This document shows, one piece after another, positions 45,249 through 53,831 of a stretch of 64,000 bases of DNA. This DNA comes from SSC3 sp963769585. GTDB taxonomy: Bacteria > Actinomycetota > Actinomycetes > Propionibacteriales > Nocardioidaceae. Under the pieces are notes generated by a model that saw nothing but the letters and a program-made list of their open reading frames with translations, was not told the DNA's origin and made no database searches. Each line of letters opens with the position of its first letter. Positions within the stretch are counted from its first letter, which is position 1. Position numbers and translations under genes: made by a program. Location of the stretch: the NCBI GenBank assembly GCA_963769585.1, contig CAVYMJ010000006.1, forward strand, positions 1,550,001-1,614,000. The letters are read 5' to 3'.

Positions 45249-46109
45249 ATGGCCACATCAACGAACAGCGCCTTCCCGGTAGAGAATCGGCCGGGCCGGT
45301 CGTCGACGGTGTCGAGCGACGGCACGAGGATCGGCTGGATCACCAAGGGCAGAGGCAAGTCATTGGTGATGGTCCACGGCGGCGCTGCGGACCACACCCG
45401 CCTGGAGCCCTTTGCGGAGGCTCTCTCAGGCCGGTTCGCTGTCCACCTCGTGGATCGACGTGGCCGAGGCATGAGTGGGGACAAAGACACGTACGACGTC
45501 GAGCTTGAGTACGACGATATCGCCGCTGTTGCGCGGGCGATCGGCCACGAGGTGACGGTGCTGGGTCACTCCTACGGCGGACCGATCGCGATCGGCGCGG
45601 CGACTCGGACCGATGCCATTGCCCGCGTCATCGCCTATGAAGGCTGGCCCTCCCTGTCGGGCTCGCCACCGTCTTATGAGATCGGTGATGCCGCCGAGCG
45701 AGTCCAAGCGCTCCTCGACTCCGATGATCGGAACGGCGCCGTAACCCTGGTCTTCCGCGACGTGGTGGGCCTTGATGAGGCGCAGCTCGCGGAGATGCGA
45801 ACACAGCCGTCCTGGCAAGCCCGGCTCGCTGCAGCAGCGACATTGCCGAGGGAACTGCGGACCGATCCAACCATCCAGATGGCACCGGCCGACCTGGCAG
45901 CCATCGCGGCGCCGGTTCTGCTGGTGATCGGCGGCCAGAACGAGTCGGCTCTTCGCCCTGAGGCGGACCAGTTGTGCTCCCACCTCCGGGATGCCCGGGT
46001 CCACGTCCTGGTTGGCCAGGGACACATGGCCTTCGACACCGCTCCCGATCTACTCGCGGCTGCCATCACGGACTTCGTCGAAGCAACCACTCCCAGCGTC
46101 GGCCCGTGA
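45249..46109 (+). CDS. Alpha/beta hydrolase
   Basis: 286 residues from the ATG at 45249. Oxyanion motif 'VHGGAADH' (about 42-49), 'DRRGRGMSG' (69-77), nucleophile elbow GHSYGG with Ser108, acid in the 'LLVIGGQNES' strand, and His in 'GQGHMAF'. All triad elements are present, so it should be an active hydrolase or haloperoxidase-like enzyme of unknown substrate. It is the first cargo gene of the island and shares a promoter element with the DoxX gene. Confidence 0.87.
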   Translation: MATSTNSAFPVENRPGRSSTVSSDGTRIGWITKGRGKSLVMVHGGAADHTRLEPFAEALSGRFAVHLVDRRGRGMSGDKDTYDVELEYDDIAAVARAIGHEVTVLGHSYGGPIAIGAATRTDAIARVIAYEGWPSLSGSPPSYEIGDAAERVQALLDSDDRNGAVTLVFRDVVGLDEAQLAEMRTQPSWQARLAAAATLPRELRTDPTIQMAPADLAAIAAPVLLVIGGQNESALRPEADQLCSHLRDARVHVLVGQGHMAFDTAPDLLAAAITDFVEATTPSVGP

Positions 46110-46257
46110 CCTCGCGGGTCAGACGCCCGCCGGACCCATTCGCCACGAAATGGTCACGCCGTAGCGCCAGTGAGTTATCCCCCCTTGGTTCGGGGCCGGT
46201 CTGCGAACGCATGCGTGCGTCGTATCGGTCGTCGGCATCGGCCATAGACTCGGCCAT

Positions 46258-47794
46258 GTGGCGGTGGGACTGGCCGACCTGTTGGTCGGAATGTCGCGGC
46301 TTGCTGACCTGGGGTTCGGGCTACCCGCCGGTGCAGCGCTCCGGTCCTGCGCCCTTGGCACGCGTCTGGCCCGTACGCTCGACCTGCCCGACGAGGACGT
46401 GCAGGCGACCTTCTACACAGCCCTGATGCACCACGTCGGCTGTGCCGGCTACGCGCACGAGACAGCACAGCTGTTCGGCAACGAGCTGGTCGCGAACATG
46501 GCGGCAGCTCGCACCGATCCCGCTTCCCTCAGGGACCTGGTCGCGACGTTCCTGCCCACTCTGACGCAGGGCAGGGCACCTATTGACCGCGCGCGACTCA
46601 CGCTTACCGCGCTCACGAAGGGCGACCGGTGGGGCAGCGAGTTCACCACGACGTCCTGCGAGGTGGGCCGCGATACTGCTCGACGACTACTGCTCTCGCA
46701 GGAGGTCCAGTCGAGCCTGTTCCATGTGTTCGACATGTGGCGCCGCAAGGGCGGGGCCGACAGCCTCAACGGCGCCGACATCCCCATCGCGGCACGCATC
46801 GCGCGACTGACCGGGATTGCGGTCCTGTTCGAGTCGATCGCCGGAACCGACGGCGCCGTGCAAGCGGTACGGCGCCGTGCAGGAGGCATGCTCGACCCGC
46901 ACCTCGTGGCCTGTTTCACCGACCACGCAGCCGCGTGGCTGGGCGAGCTGGCCGAGAGTGACGTACGCACGCTCGTGCTCGATGCGGAACCCCATCCGCG
47001 CGTGACCGTGCCGAATCCGCACCTCGTCGCCGAGGTCTTCGCAGACCTGGCCGACCTCAAGAGCCCCTATCTGCACGGCCATTCGCGCGCTGTCGCAGCG
47101 TTGGCCAGCGGCGCCGCCGCCCATCTTCGCCTACGCGAGGCAACGAGGGACGACCTGGAGATCGCCGGGCTGCTGCACGACGTCGGACGGGTCGCGATCT
47201 CCAACGCGGTGTGGGACAAACCCGGGCAACTGACTGCCGAGGAGTGGGAACTGGTGCGGCTGCACGCCTATCACTCAGAACGCATCCTGGCCGGTTCCGC
47301 CCAGCTCGAACGGATCGTGCCTCTGGTCGGCAGACATCACGAGCGGTTGGACGGGACCGGCTACCACCGCGGCTCGCACAGCGAGGACCTCTCCATGGCG
47401 GCTCGCATCCTCGCGGCGGCCGACATGTACCGGACCCTGACCGAACACCGGCCGCACCGGGCCGCCCTGGCACCGGAAAAGGCACAGCGACGAGTGCTGG
47501 ACGAGGCGGAGAGGAAGACTGGACACGGACGCGGTCGACGCCGTGCTCGCGGCCGCGGGGCGTCCAGCGGACGCGCGACGTCGACCTTTCACGGGGCTCT
47601 CCGAGCGCGAAGTGGAGGTGCTGGCGCTGGTGACGCAGGGTTGCAGCAACCTGGAGATCGCTGCCCGCCTCGTCATCTCACGCCGCACAGCGGAGCATCA
47701 CGTGCAGCACATCTACTCAAAGATCGGCGTCTCCAGCCGCGCCGCCGCGACCCTCTTCGCGATCGAGCACCATCTGCTGGACCGGGATGGGTAG
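46258..47794 (+). pseudogene. HD-GYP-like / LuxR-type regulator with frameshift
   Basis: From GTG 46258 an open frame encodes ~420 residues: N-terminal helical domain, then an HD domain with H317-D318 ('GLLHDVGRVAI') and HHERLDGTGYH at 370-380, a variant of the HD-GYP motif with His in place of Pro. Near 47510-47519 (AGGAAGACTGG) protein-like sequence moves to the +1 frame, where a LuxR helix-turn-helix follows. Without the shift the frame runs on to 47814 in Arg-rich nonsense. Either a recent frameshift or two coupled proteins. The pair would sense a signal and activate neighbours. Confidence 0.7.
47543..47794 (+). CDS. LuxR-type helix-turn-helix domain (separated by frameshift)
   Basis: 83 residues from GTG 47543, in the +1 frame relative to the HD domain gene. 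It contains the GerE/LuxR signature 'LSEREVEVLALVTQGCSNLEIAARL' and 'ISRRTAEHHVQHIYSKIGV'. As in other HD-LuxR proteins it would be the DNA-binding end of the upstream protein. If translated alone from GTG it may bind DNA without control by the HD domain. Confidence 0.65.
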   Translation: MLAAAGRPADARRRPFTGLSEREVEVLALVTQGCSNLEIAARLVISRRTAEHHVQHIYSKIGVSSRAAATLFAIEHHLLDRDG

Positions 47795-47826
47795 GTCTGC
47801 CGATGCGCGCATGACCGATGCGGGTC
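47790..47826 (+). promoter_or_regulatory. Promoter element shared with the hydrolase gene (copy 2)
   Basis: GGTAGGTCTGCCGATGCGCG (47790-47809) followed by CCGATGCGGG. It starts at the stop codon of the LuxR domain and lies 54 bases before the DoxX start. It is 18/20 identical to copy 1 at 45200. Confidence 0.5.
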
Positions 47827-47863
47827 GAGTCTGATGTTCTCTCGAAATCTGAAGGAGCATCCG

Positions 47864-48361
47864 ATGAACCTCGCAGGAAGCGCTGACATGGGACACGCCA
47901 CCGAAACGGTCCGAAGCCGCGAGATCAGGAGAACTGTTGGAGAGCGCATTCGGGTGACCGGCCAGCACCGGCACACGCTCGTGCCCCGCGTCGTGGCCGG
48001 AGTGCCTCTGCTGGGGATCGGGCTCGCACACGTCATGGTCCCCGAGGCACCGATGCGTCCACTGCTGGAAGCCGCCGGGCTCCCGCTCGCCGGGCTCATC
48101 TCGCCGATCGCTGTCGCCATCGAGATCGTCGCCGGGATCTCGCTCATCCTGGGCCTGTGGGCCCGAGTGGGCGGGCTGCTCGCCATTCCGACGATGCTCG
48201 GGGCGCTCTATGCGCACGTCGTCATCGACGTGTGGCCGAACGGACCGGACAACGAGCCTCCGATCGCGCTGCCTCTAGCGGTCATGGCCTGTGCCGCATA
48301 CGTGCTGTGGCGCGGTGCCGGCCGCTGGAGCCTCGACCACCACCGCAACCCTGAGCTCTGA
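47864..48361 (+). CDS. DoxX family membrane protein
   Basis: 165 residues from the ATG at 47864 with GAAGGAG upstream; an earlier in-frame ATG at 47834 lies before this ribosome site. After a polar N-terminus (about 40 residues) come four hydrophobic helices with the DoxX pattern 'RVVAGVPLLGIGLAHVMVPE', 'ISPIAVAIEIVAGISLILGL' and 'GGLLAIPTMLGALYAHVV'. DoxX-like proteins have been linked to redox or sulfur stress; the role here is unknown. Last intact gene of the first element. Confidence 0.83.
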   Translation: MNLAGSADMGHATETVRSREIRRTVGERIRVTGQHRHTLVPRVVAGVPLLGIGLAHVMVPEAPMRPLLEAAGLPLAGLISPIAVAIEIVAGISLILGLWARVGGLLAIPTMLGALYAHVVIDVWPNGPDNEPPIALPLAVMACAAYVLWRGAGRWSLDHHRNPEL

Positions 48362-48422
48362 CCCAGCTGGTTGCCGCGACGACGCCGGCCTGCGGGGCTC
48401 GTGCTCACGAGCCCCGATCACA

Positions 48423-48680
48423 TCACCGCAGGCCGGAGTCGCTTTTCACAAGAAGCGCGACGCACTCCACATGGGAAGTCATCGGGAGGCCGTCAGTGGT
48501 CCTGAGCGTGTGCGCGAGCCTCTGCGGTCGGCTGCGCTCAGAAGGCAAAACCGGCGTGTGACCTGCGGCGATGCCGTGCTCGGGGATTGCGGGCGCCGGA
48601 GCGAGGTTGCGGGCCTTTGCGAACCAAAGCGAGCCCATTCCGAGCCCTCCTGTCATCGGGCTCCAGCGATCGCAACCGAC
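48423..48680 (-). repeat. Direct repeat copy B: displaced methyltransferase 3' end plus element end
   Basis: Minus strand encodes 'TDGLPMTSHVECVALLVKSD' then SGLR-stop, another copy of the methyltransferase C-terminus. The adjoining ~190 bases match copy A, including GAGCCC..TCCGAGCCCTCC..GTCATCGGG and TCGCAA.CGAC. Copy B is 258 bp, copy A 255 bp, and they start 4272 bp apart. It marks the junction between two inserted segments. Confidence 0.75.
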
Positions 48681-48885
48681 TGCGGCCAACCACCTGCACC
48701 GCGAACCACAGTGACCGCTCGACGCCAGGTTGATCTCCGCTCGACATATAGTCCCGAACCTGCGGCCAGACCCCCAGAGCAGCAGCGGGCTGGGTCAGCA
48801 GTAAGGGAGCAGCCACGCACTCATCGCGGCATGATCGGGCGGAGCCCTCGAGGCGGCAGTAGCGAGCGTTTCATCGCACCGTGGC
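48681..48885. other. Non-coding stretch after repeat B
   Basis: With repeat B this makes a 524-base gap between the DoxX gene and the cyclase gene. No convincing ORF, tRNA or hairpin was seen in 48681-48885; frames crossing it are Arg/Ser-rich shadows. It may hold a terminator for the convergent cyclase gene, but none is clear. Confidence 0.4.
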
Positions 48886-50211
48886 CTAGCGAACCGCGAG
48901 CAACCGCCACGTCCCGGGAACGCCCTTGAGTTCGTGATGTCCGCGGTCGTCGAACTCTAATCCCGAGCCAGCCACGAGATCGCGAACAGTCGAGGACGTC
49001 AAGATCTCGTCGACCCCGGCGAGCCCGGAGATTCGAGCGGCGATGTGAACGGCCAGGCCGCCGATGTCATCACCGATCTGCTCCACCTCGCCCGTATGGA
49101 CGCCGGCCCGGATTGGGAGCCCGATCGGCTCCAACGCTGCGCCGAGCGTCCTCATGCATCTGACCGCACGCGCTGGGCCGTCGAAGGTCGCCACGAGCCC
49201 GTCACCGGTGAATTTGATGAGCCGTCCGCTAGCCAAGTCCACCTCGCGTTTGGCGATCGACTCGTGGGTCTCTAGAAGTCTGTGCCACCGGCGGTCGCCG
49301 ATCTGGGCAGCCAGCTTGGTTGAACCGATGATGTCGGTGAATGCGACGGTCATAAGCGAGCGAGTACTGGACGGCGCAGGCTTCACGCCGGTCACGAACT
49401 CCTCAATGGCGTCCATCGTGGCGTCGGCTTGCGCGGAGGCCATGGGCGAGTGATCTGCACCGGGCAGTTCGAACAGCTCGGCTCCTGCAATGCTCTCCGC
49501 AAGGAAACGTCCGTGCCCGGCCAGTGCATACCTGTCGTCGCGGTTTTGGATCACGAGTGTTGGCGCGACGATCGATGACAACACATCACGAACGTCGATA
49601 TCGAAGACCCACTGTTGACGTGCAACCGCTCGTCGCGGCCCATTCGAGGCCCGTTCGAGTCGCGCGAGCCAATCGAGCGCACGCGGCCCCTCGGTCATCC
49701 CGGGGTTGAACGACCCTAGGACCCGGCCAGTTCCCCAGCTCTCCTTCATGAACGCGAGGACCGCAGCCTCGGCGTCGGGTGGATAACCCCACGGATAGTC
49801 ATCAGCCCGACGCAGACGAGCGAAGCCGTTGATGGTTACCAGTGCGGCGGTGAGGTCTGGGTGTGTAGCGGCGAACAGAAGACACAGCTGAGCGCCAGCG
49901 CCATGTCCCACGAGGACCGCTCGCTCGGATCCCACCGCGGCCATAACGGCGCGGACGTCATCGGCCCACGCCTCAAGCGTCGGCAGGTGTTCGATGGGAT
50001 CAGAGAGTCCCACTCCGCGCATGTCGAACACGATGAGCCGGCTGAACTCGGCGAATCGCCGCATGTTGGCCTGGTGCCGTGGATGCTCGTGAAGCAGGTC
50101 GAGATTGCTGCCCGACTCCCAGGCGGTAATGATGTCCGGCGAACCGTCACCGACGACCTCGTAAGCAATCTGAAGTTCACCGCTGTCGACGTACTTGACG
50201 GTGCGCTCCAT
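48886..50211 (-). CDS. Alpha/beta-hydrolase-fold / class III adenylate cyclase fusion
   Basis: 441 residues. Residues 1-278 are an alpha/beta-hydrolase fold, but the nucleophile elbow reads G-H-G104-A-G instead of G-x-S-x-G, so Ser is missing; Asp226 and His254 positions remain. Residues 285-441 are a class III cyclase domain: metal Asp293 and Asp337, substrate Lys333, 'DDIGGLAVHIAARI' with Asp381/382, His389 and Arg393. The hydrolase part is probably a ligand sensor for cAMP synthesis. It is the only gene of the second inserted segment and is cytoplasmic (no membrane helix). Confidence 0.87.
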   Translation of the reverse strand: MERTVKYVDSGELQIAYEVVGDGSPDIITAWESGSNLDLLHEHPRHQANMRRFAEFSRLIVFDMRGVGLSDPIEHLPTLEAWADDVRAVMAAVGSERAVLVGHGAGAQLCLLFAATHPDLTAALVTINGFARLRRADDYPWGYPPDAEAAVLAFMKESWGTGRVLGSFNPGMTEGPRALDWLARLERASNGPRRAVARQQWVFDIDVRDVLSSIVAPTLVIQNRDDRYALAGHGRFLAESIAGAELFELPGADHSPMASAQADATMDAIEEFVTGVKPAPSSTRSLMTVAFTDIIGSTKLAAQIGDRRWHRLLETHESIAKREVDLASGRLIKFTGDGLVATFDGPARAVRCMRTLGAALEPIGLPIRAGVHTGEVEQIGDDIGGLAVHIAARISGLAGVDEILTSSTVRDLVAGSGLEFDDRGHHELKGVPGTWRLLAVR

Positions 50212-50574
50212 GACCCGACTCTAAAGGGCGACACGCTAGACGCGCGGACTACACACGGCAGTGATCGGTGGCTCAGCGCCAGCGCTAGACGGGGAGCAGA
50301 AGCGCTGTACTCGGCATGACCGACCGCTTCGCGGCAGATCCGCGCGCGCTGACGCGCACACTATGCGGCAGTAGCGGACGCTATGCCGCCATCCGCTCAG
50401 CGGCTATGAAGCGTGCACTCCAGCCTGCGTCATACCGCCCTGACCGCACTCCCCCAGGAGGCTGGGTAGCGGCCCGGTGGAGCGCCCGCTCCACGGCTTC
50501 AAAGCGAGCCATAAGGGCTCAAAGTGAGCCTTAAGACCAGACTTCGGCATTCGACCTGCTGCGCGGGAATCGCA
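50212..50574. other. Gap with hairpin and tandem 20-bp repeat
   Basis: No gene seen in these 363 bases. Structure present: perfect hairpin GTGGAGCG-CC-CGCTCCAC (50477-50494), then two 17-base repeats TCAAAGYGAGCCWTAAG with a 20-base period (50499-50515, 50519-50535); the second forms GGCTC-AAAGT-GAGCC. They lie just past the methyltransferase stop on the minus strand and may act as its terminator or as recombinase arm sites at the element end. Confidence 0.5.
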
Positions 50575-51711
50575 TTACCGCAGGTCAGGACCGGTTCTGG
50601 TGAGCAGAGCGACGCACTCGACGTGGTGCGTCATCGGGAAGAGGTCGAAGGCCCGGAGGTCGGCGAGTTCGTACCCGTGCTCGGCGAAGATCGCGGTGTC
50701 CCTGGCGAGCGCAGCAGGGTCGCAGGCCACGTAGGCCACCCTGCGCGGGCCGAGACCCGAAACCGCCTCCACCACGCGGCGTTTGGCGCCCTCTCGGGGT
50801 GGGTCGAGCACGACGAGGTCAGCATGCTCGATGCCGGCGAGCGCCTGGTCGACCCGCCCCAACTCGGCTACCGCCCAGGGGTACGCCGCGAGGTTGGCCG
50901 CAGCGTGCTCGGTGGCATCCCGGCTGCCCTCCACCGCGAGCACGTGCCCGGTCACCCCGACCGCCTCGGCGAGGAAGACCGAGAAGAGCCCCACGCCGGC
51001 GTACAGGTCCAGGGCTCGGTCGCCCGGTTGTGGGTCGAGCCCCTCCAGGACCGCTTGCACCAGCACCTCGGGTGCCCCCGGGTGCACCTGCCAGAAGCCG
51101 TCGGCCTCGACGTCGAACTGGTGGCCGCGGACCTCCTCGGTGACCACCCCCGGATCATCGGTGTCACGAGCGCCCGGCGCGGCGATCACACAGTCGTCGA
51201 CCGGCACCACGTCGTGTGAGCGGTGCTTGCGCAGCCCCCGGTGCCCATCGGGCGTCCTGGCCCACTGGATGCGGGTCCGCCACCGAAGTCCGGCCAGGTC
51301 ACCTGGGACCTCCTCGACTACGACAGTCAGGTCCAGCTTCGCCAGGCGCTGCAGCTGCTCGCGGACCACCGCCGCCTTCAGGTCGCGCTGAGCCGGGAGC
51401 GAGACGTGCTGGAAGTCGCAGCCACCGCAGAGCCCAGGGCCGGCATAGGGGCAGGGAGGCGTGACCCTGTCTGCCGAGGCTTCAAGGATCTCCACGGCGT
51501 CGGCACGTAGGAAACGGTCCTGCTCAGTGCCCTCGGTGACCTCGACGACAACGAGCTCCCCCGGAAGCGCGTGGCGCACGAAGAGGACTCGTCCCTCGTG
51601 CCTGGCGACGAAGTGCCCGCCATGAGCAACCGGCCCAACCTGGACGGTGTACCGCTCCCCTGCCAGTGAACGACCGCGGGGTGGACGCGCCCGCACTGCT
51701 CGACGCATCAC
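50575..51711 (-). CDS. Class I SAM-dependent RNA (uracil-5-) methyltransferase, TrmA/RlmC/RlmD family
   Basis: 378 residues; GTG 51711 makes a GTGA overlap with the permease stop, ATG 51708 is the alternative. N-terminal TRAM domain (about 18-75), iron-sulfur Cys87, Cys95 and Cys98 in 'CPYAGPGLCGGC' plus a later Cys, SAM motif 'DLYAGVGLFSVFLAEAVG', catalytic Cys in 'YVACDPAALARD', and the base Glu in the C-terminal 'THHVECVALL'. It methylates uridine C5 in rRNA or tRNA. Its 3' end is the target of the insertion events described here; the reading frame remains complete. Confidence 0.92.
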   Translation of the reverse strand: MMRRAVRARPPRGRSLAGERYTVQVGPVAHGGHFVARHEGRVLFVRHALPGELVVVEVTEGTEQDRFLRADAVEILEASADRVTPPCPYAGPGLCGGCDFQHVSLPAQRDLKAAVVREQLQRLAKLDLTVVVEEVPGDLAGLRWRTRIQWARTPDGHRGLRKHRSHDVVPVDDCVIAAPGARDTDDPGVVTEEVRGHQFDVEADGFWQVHPGAPEVLVQAVLEGLDPQPGDRALDLYAGVGLFSVFLAEAVGVTGHVLAVEGSRDATEHAAANLAAYPWAVAELGRVDQALAGIEHADLVVLDPPREGAKRRVVEAVSGLGPRRVAYVACDPAALARDTAIFAEHGYELADLRAFDLFPMTHHVECVALLTRTGPDLR

Positions 51712-53768
51712 TCGGAGGGCCCCGTCTCGTCGGTGAATGACTCATGGTCGATGACATAGCGTCCGCTGCGGACATCGCCAGCCTTGATGGCCTGCTGCTC
51801 ACGCTCGAGCCGCTCGCGCAGCTGCTGGGAAGAGCGCAACTGGTACGGGACGGAGGTGACCATGATGCCGGGGGTGAAGAGCAGCCGGCCCTTGAGGCGC
51901 AGGGCAGTCTGGTTGTGCAGGATCTGCTCCCACCAGCGGCCCACGACGTACTCGGGGATGTACACGGCGACGACGCCGCGCGGGTTCGCGTCGCGGATCT
52001 CCAAGGCGTACTGCACGATCGGGCGAATGATCTCTCGGTAGGGTGAGTGCAGTACCTTCAGCGGCACATCGATGCCGCGCTGGTCCCACTCCTCCAGCAT
52101 CCGGTCACGCTGCTTGTCGTCGGTGGAGACCATCACCGCCTCCAGAATGTTGGGCCGGCCAGCCTTGGCGTACGCCAGCGCCCGCATCGTCGGCTTGTGC
52201 ACCTTGGAGACAAGCACCACGGCATGCACCCGGGTCGGCAGGACCTGGTCGGTCTCCTCGATGGCCAGTTCCACCCCGACCTTGTCGTAGTGGCTCCGAA
52301 TCGACTTCATGATCAGGAAGAACGTGCCCATCGCCAGGATGGCGATCCATGCTCCCTCGAGGAACTTCGTGATCAGGACGACCACCAGCACTGCTGCCGT
52401 CATCGCGAGACCGAACGCGTTGACCGCCCGCGAACGGACCATTCTGCGGCGCACCGCCGGATCGCGCTCGGTCTTCAGGTGCCGGTTCCAGTGTCGGATC
52501 ATGCCCAGCTGGCTCAGGTTGAACGAGACGAAGACGCCGACGATGTAGAGCTGGATCAGCCTGGTCACCTGAGCGTCGAAAGCCACGATCAGCGTCATCG
52601 CCATGACGGCCAGGATCAGGATGCCGTTGCTGTAGGCGAGCCGGTCACCACGTGACGCGAGCTGGCGGGGGAGGAACCCGTCTTCGGCGAGGATCGAGCC
52701 CAGGACAGGGAAGCCGTTGAAGGCGGTGTTGGCCGCCAGCACCAGGATCACACCGGTCATCGCGATCACGAAGTAGAAGCCCACGTCGAAGTTGCTGAAC
52801 ACCGCCCTTGCGATCTGGGAGATGACGGTGTGCTGGCTGTAGTCCTCAGGCAGGGGGCTGCCGTCGGGGAGCCTCAGCCGGTCCAGGTGGTGCGGGTCGA
52901 CGTACTTGATGCCCATCTCACGGGCCATCACGATGATGGTCATCATCATCGCGATGGCGAATGTCCCGAGCATGAGCAGGGTGGTGGCGGCATTGCGACT
53001 CTTCGGCTTCCTGAAGGCCGGGACACCGTTGGAGATCGCCTCGACCCCGGTCAGCGCAGCGCAGCCGGAGGAGAAGGCTCGCGCCAGCAGGAAGATCAAC
53101 GCGATGGTGGTGATCGGACCCTCGTACCCCGGCGCCTCCTCGATCAGCAGGTGGGCACTCTCAACTTCTGGCAGCTCCCCGGTGGCGTTGCGCAGCAGTC
53201 CCCACAGAGCCATGCCGAGGATGCCGATCATGAACCCATACGTGGGGATGGAGAAGAGCGTTCCCGACTCCTTGACGCCTCGTAGGTTGATGGCGGCCAG
53301 ACCACCCACAACGATGCAGGCCCAAAGCACCTCATGGCCGTCGACGAAGGGCAGCGCCGACCCGGCGCTGTCCATTGCCGAGGACACCGAGACCGCGACG
53401 GTGAGCACGTAGTCGACCAGGAGCGCGCTGGCTACGGTGACGCCGGCGGACTGGCCGAGGTTGACCGTAGCCACCTCGTAGTCGCCGCCACCGCTGGGGT
53501 AGGCGTGCACGTTCTGCCGGTACGACGCGACGACGGTCAACATCACCAGCGCAACCGCGATGCCGACCTTCCAGGAGAAGGCGTACGCCGAGACTCCCGC
53601 GAGCGACAGCATGATGAAGACCTCGTCGGGGGCATAGGCCACCGACGAGAGTGCATCGCTGGCGAAGACGGGTAGCGCAATGCGCTTGGGAAGAAGCGTC
53701 TCTCCCAGTTGCTCGCTGCGCAGCTTGCGCCCGAGGATGAGCCGTTTGGATACGTCGCCTAGTCCCAC
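51708..53768 (-). CDS. APC family amino acid permease
   Basis: 686 residues from GTG 53768; the frame open to 54425 runs across the divergent trkA gene. The N-terminal ~480 residues have about 12 hydrophobic helices with 'SDALSSVAYAPDE' near the start, typical of KUP/APC-like permeases next to trkA genes. The C-terminal ~200 residues form a soluble domain ('VLVSKVHKPTMRALAYAKAG'), perhaps USP-like. Equivalent in position to Rv2690c. Being divergent from two TrkA-type proteins suggests K+-linked regulation; the substrate is unknown. Confidence 0.88.
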   Translation of the reverse strand: MGLGDVSKRLILGRKLRSEQLGETLLPKRIALPVFASDALSSVAYAPDEVFIMLSLAGVSAYAFSWKVGIAVALVMLTVVASYRQNVHAYPSGGGDYEVATVNLGQSAGVTVASALLVDYVLTVAVSVSSAMDSAGSALPFVDGHEVLWACIVVGGLAAINLRGVKESGTLFSIPTYGFMIGILGMALWGLLRNATGELPEVESAHLLIEEAPGYEGPITTIALIFLLARAFSSGCAALTGVEAISNGVPAFRKPKSRNAATTLLMLGTFAIAMMMTIIVMAREMGIKYVDPHHLDRLRLPDGSPLPEDYSQHTVISQIARAVFSNFDVGFYFVIAMTGVILVLAANTAFNGFPVLGSILAEDGFLPRQLASRGDRLAYSNGILILAVMAMTLIVAFDAQVTRLIQLYIVGVFVSFNLSQLGMIRHWNRHLKTERDPAVRRRMVRSRAVNAFGLAMTAAVLVVVLITKFLEGAWIAILAMGTFFLIMKSIRSHYDKVGVELAIEETDQVLPTRVHAVVLVSKVHKPTMRALAYAKAGRPNILEAVMVSTDDKQRDRMLEEWDQRGIDVPLKVLHSPYREIIRPIVQYALEIRDANPRGVVAVYIPEYVVGRWWEQILHNQTALRLKGRLLFTPGIMVTSVPYQLRSSQQLRERLEREQQAIKAGDVRSGRYVIDHESFTDETGPSE

Positions 53769-53831
53769 ATCTCGAAAGGCTAGACCACGGCCGTAGCAAC
53801 GATGCGGCGGATGTCCGCTAACGTTTTGCGC

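Noticed and set aside
46208..46217. Palindrome ACGCATGCGT before the HD/LuxR gene
   Set aside because: Only 10 bp and without a second copy at the co-regulated promoters, so too weak to call an operator.
48538..48816. Minus-strand frame reading through repeat B ('EPDDRRAR...')
   Set aside because: A similar frame exists in repeat A only because the DNA is repeated; it lacks a ribosome site and domain character and ends differently in each copy.
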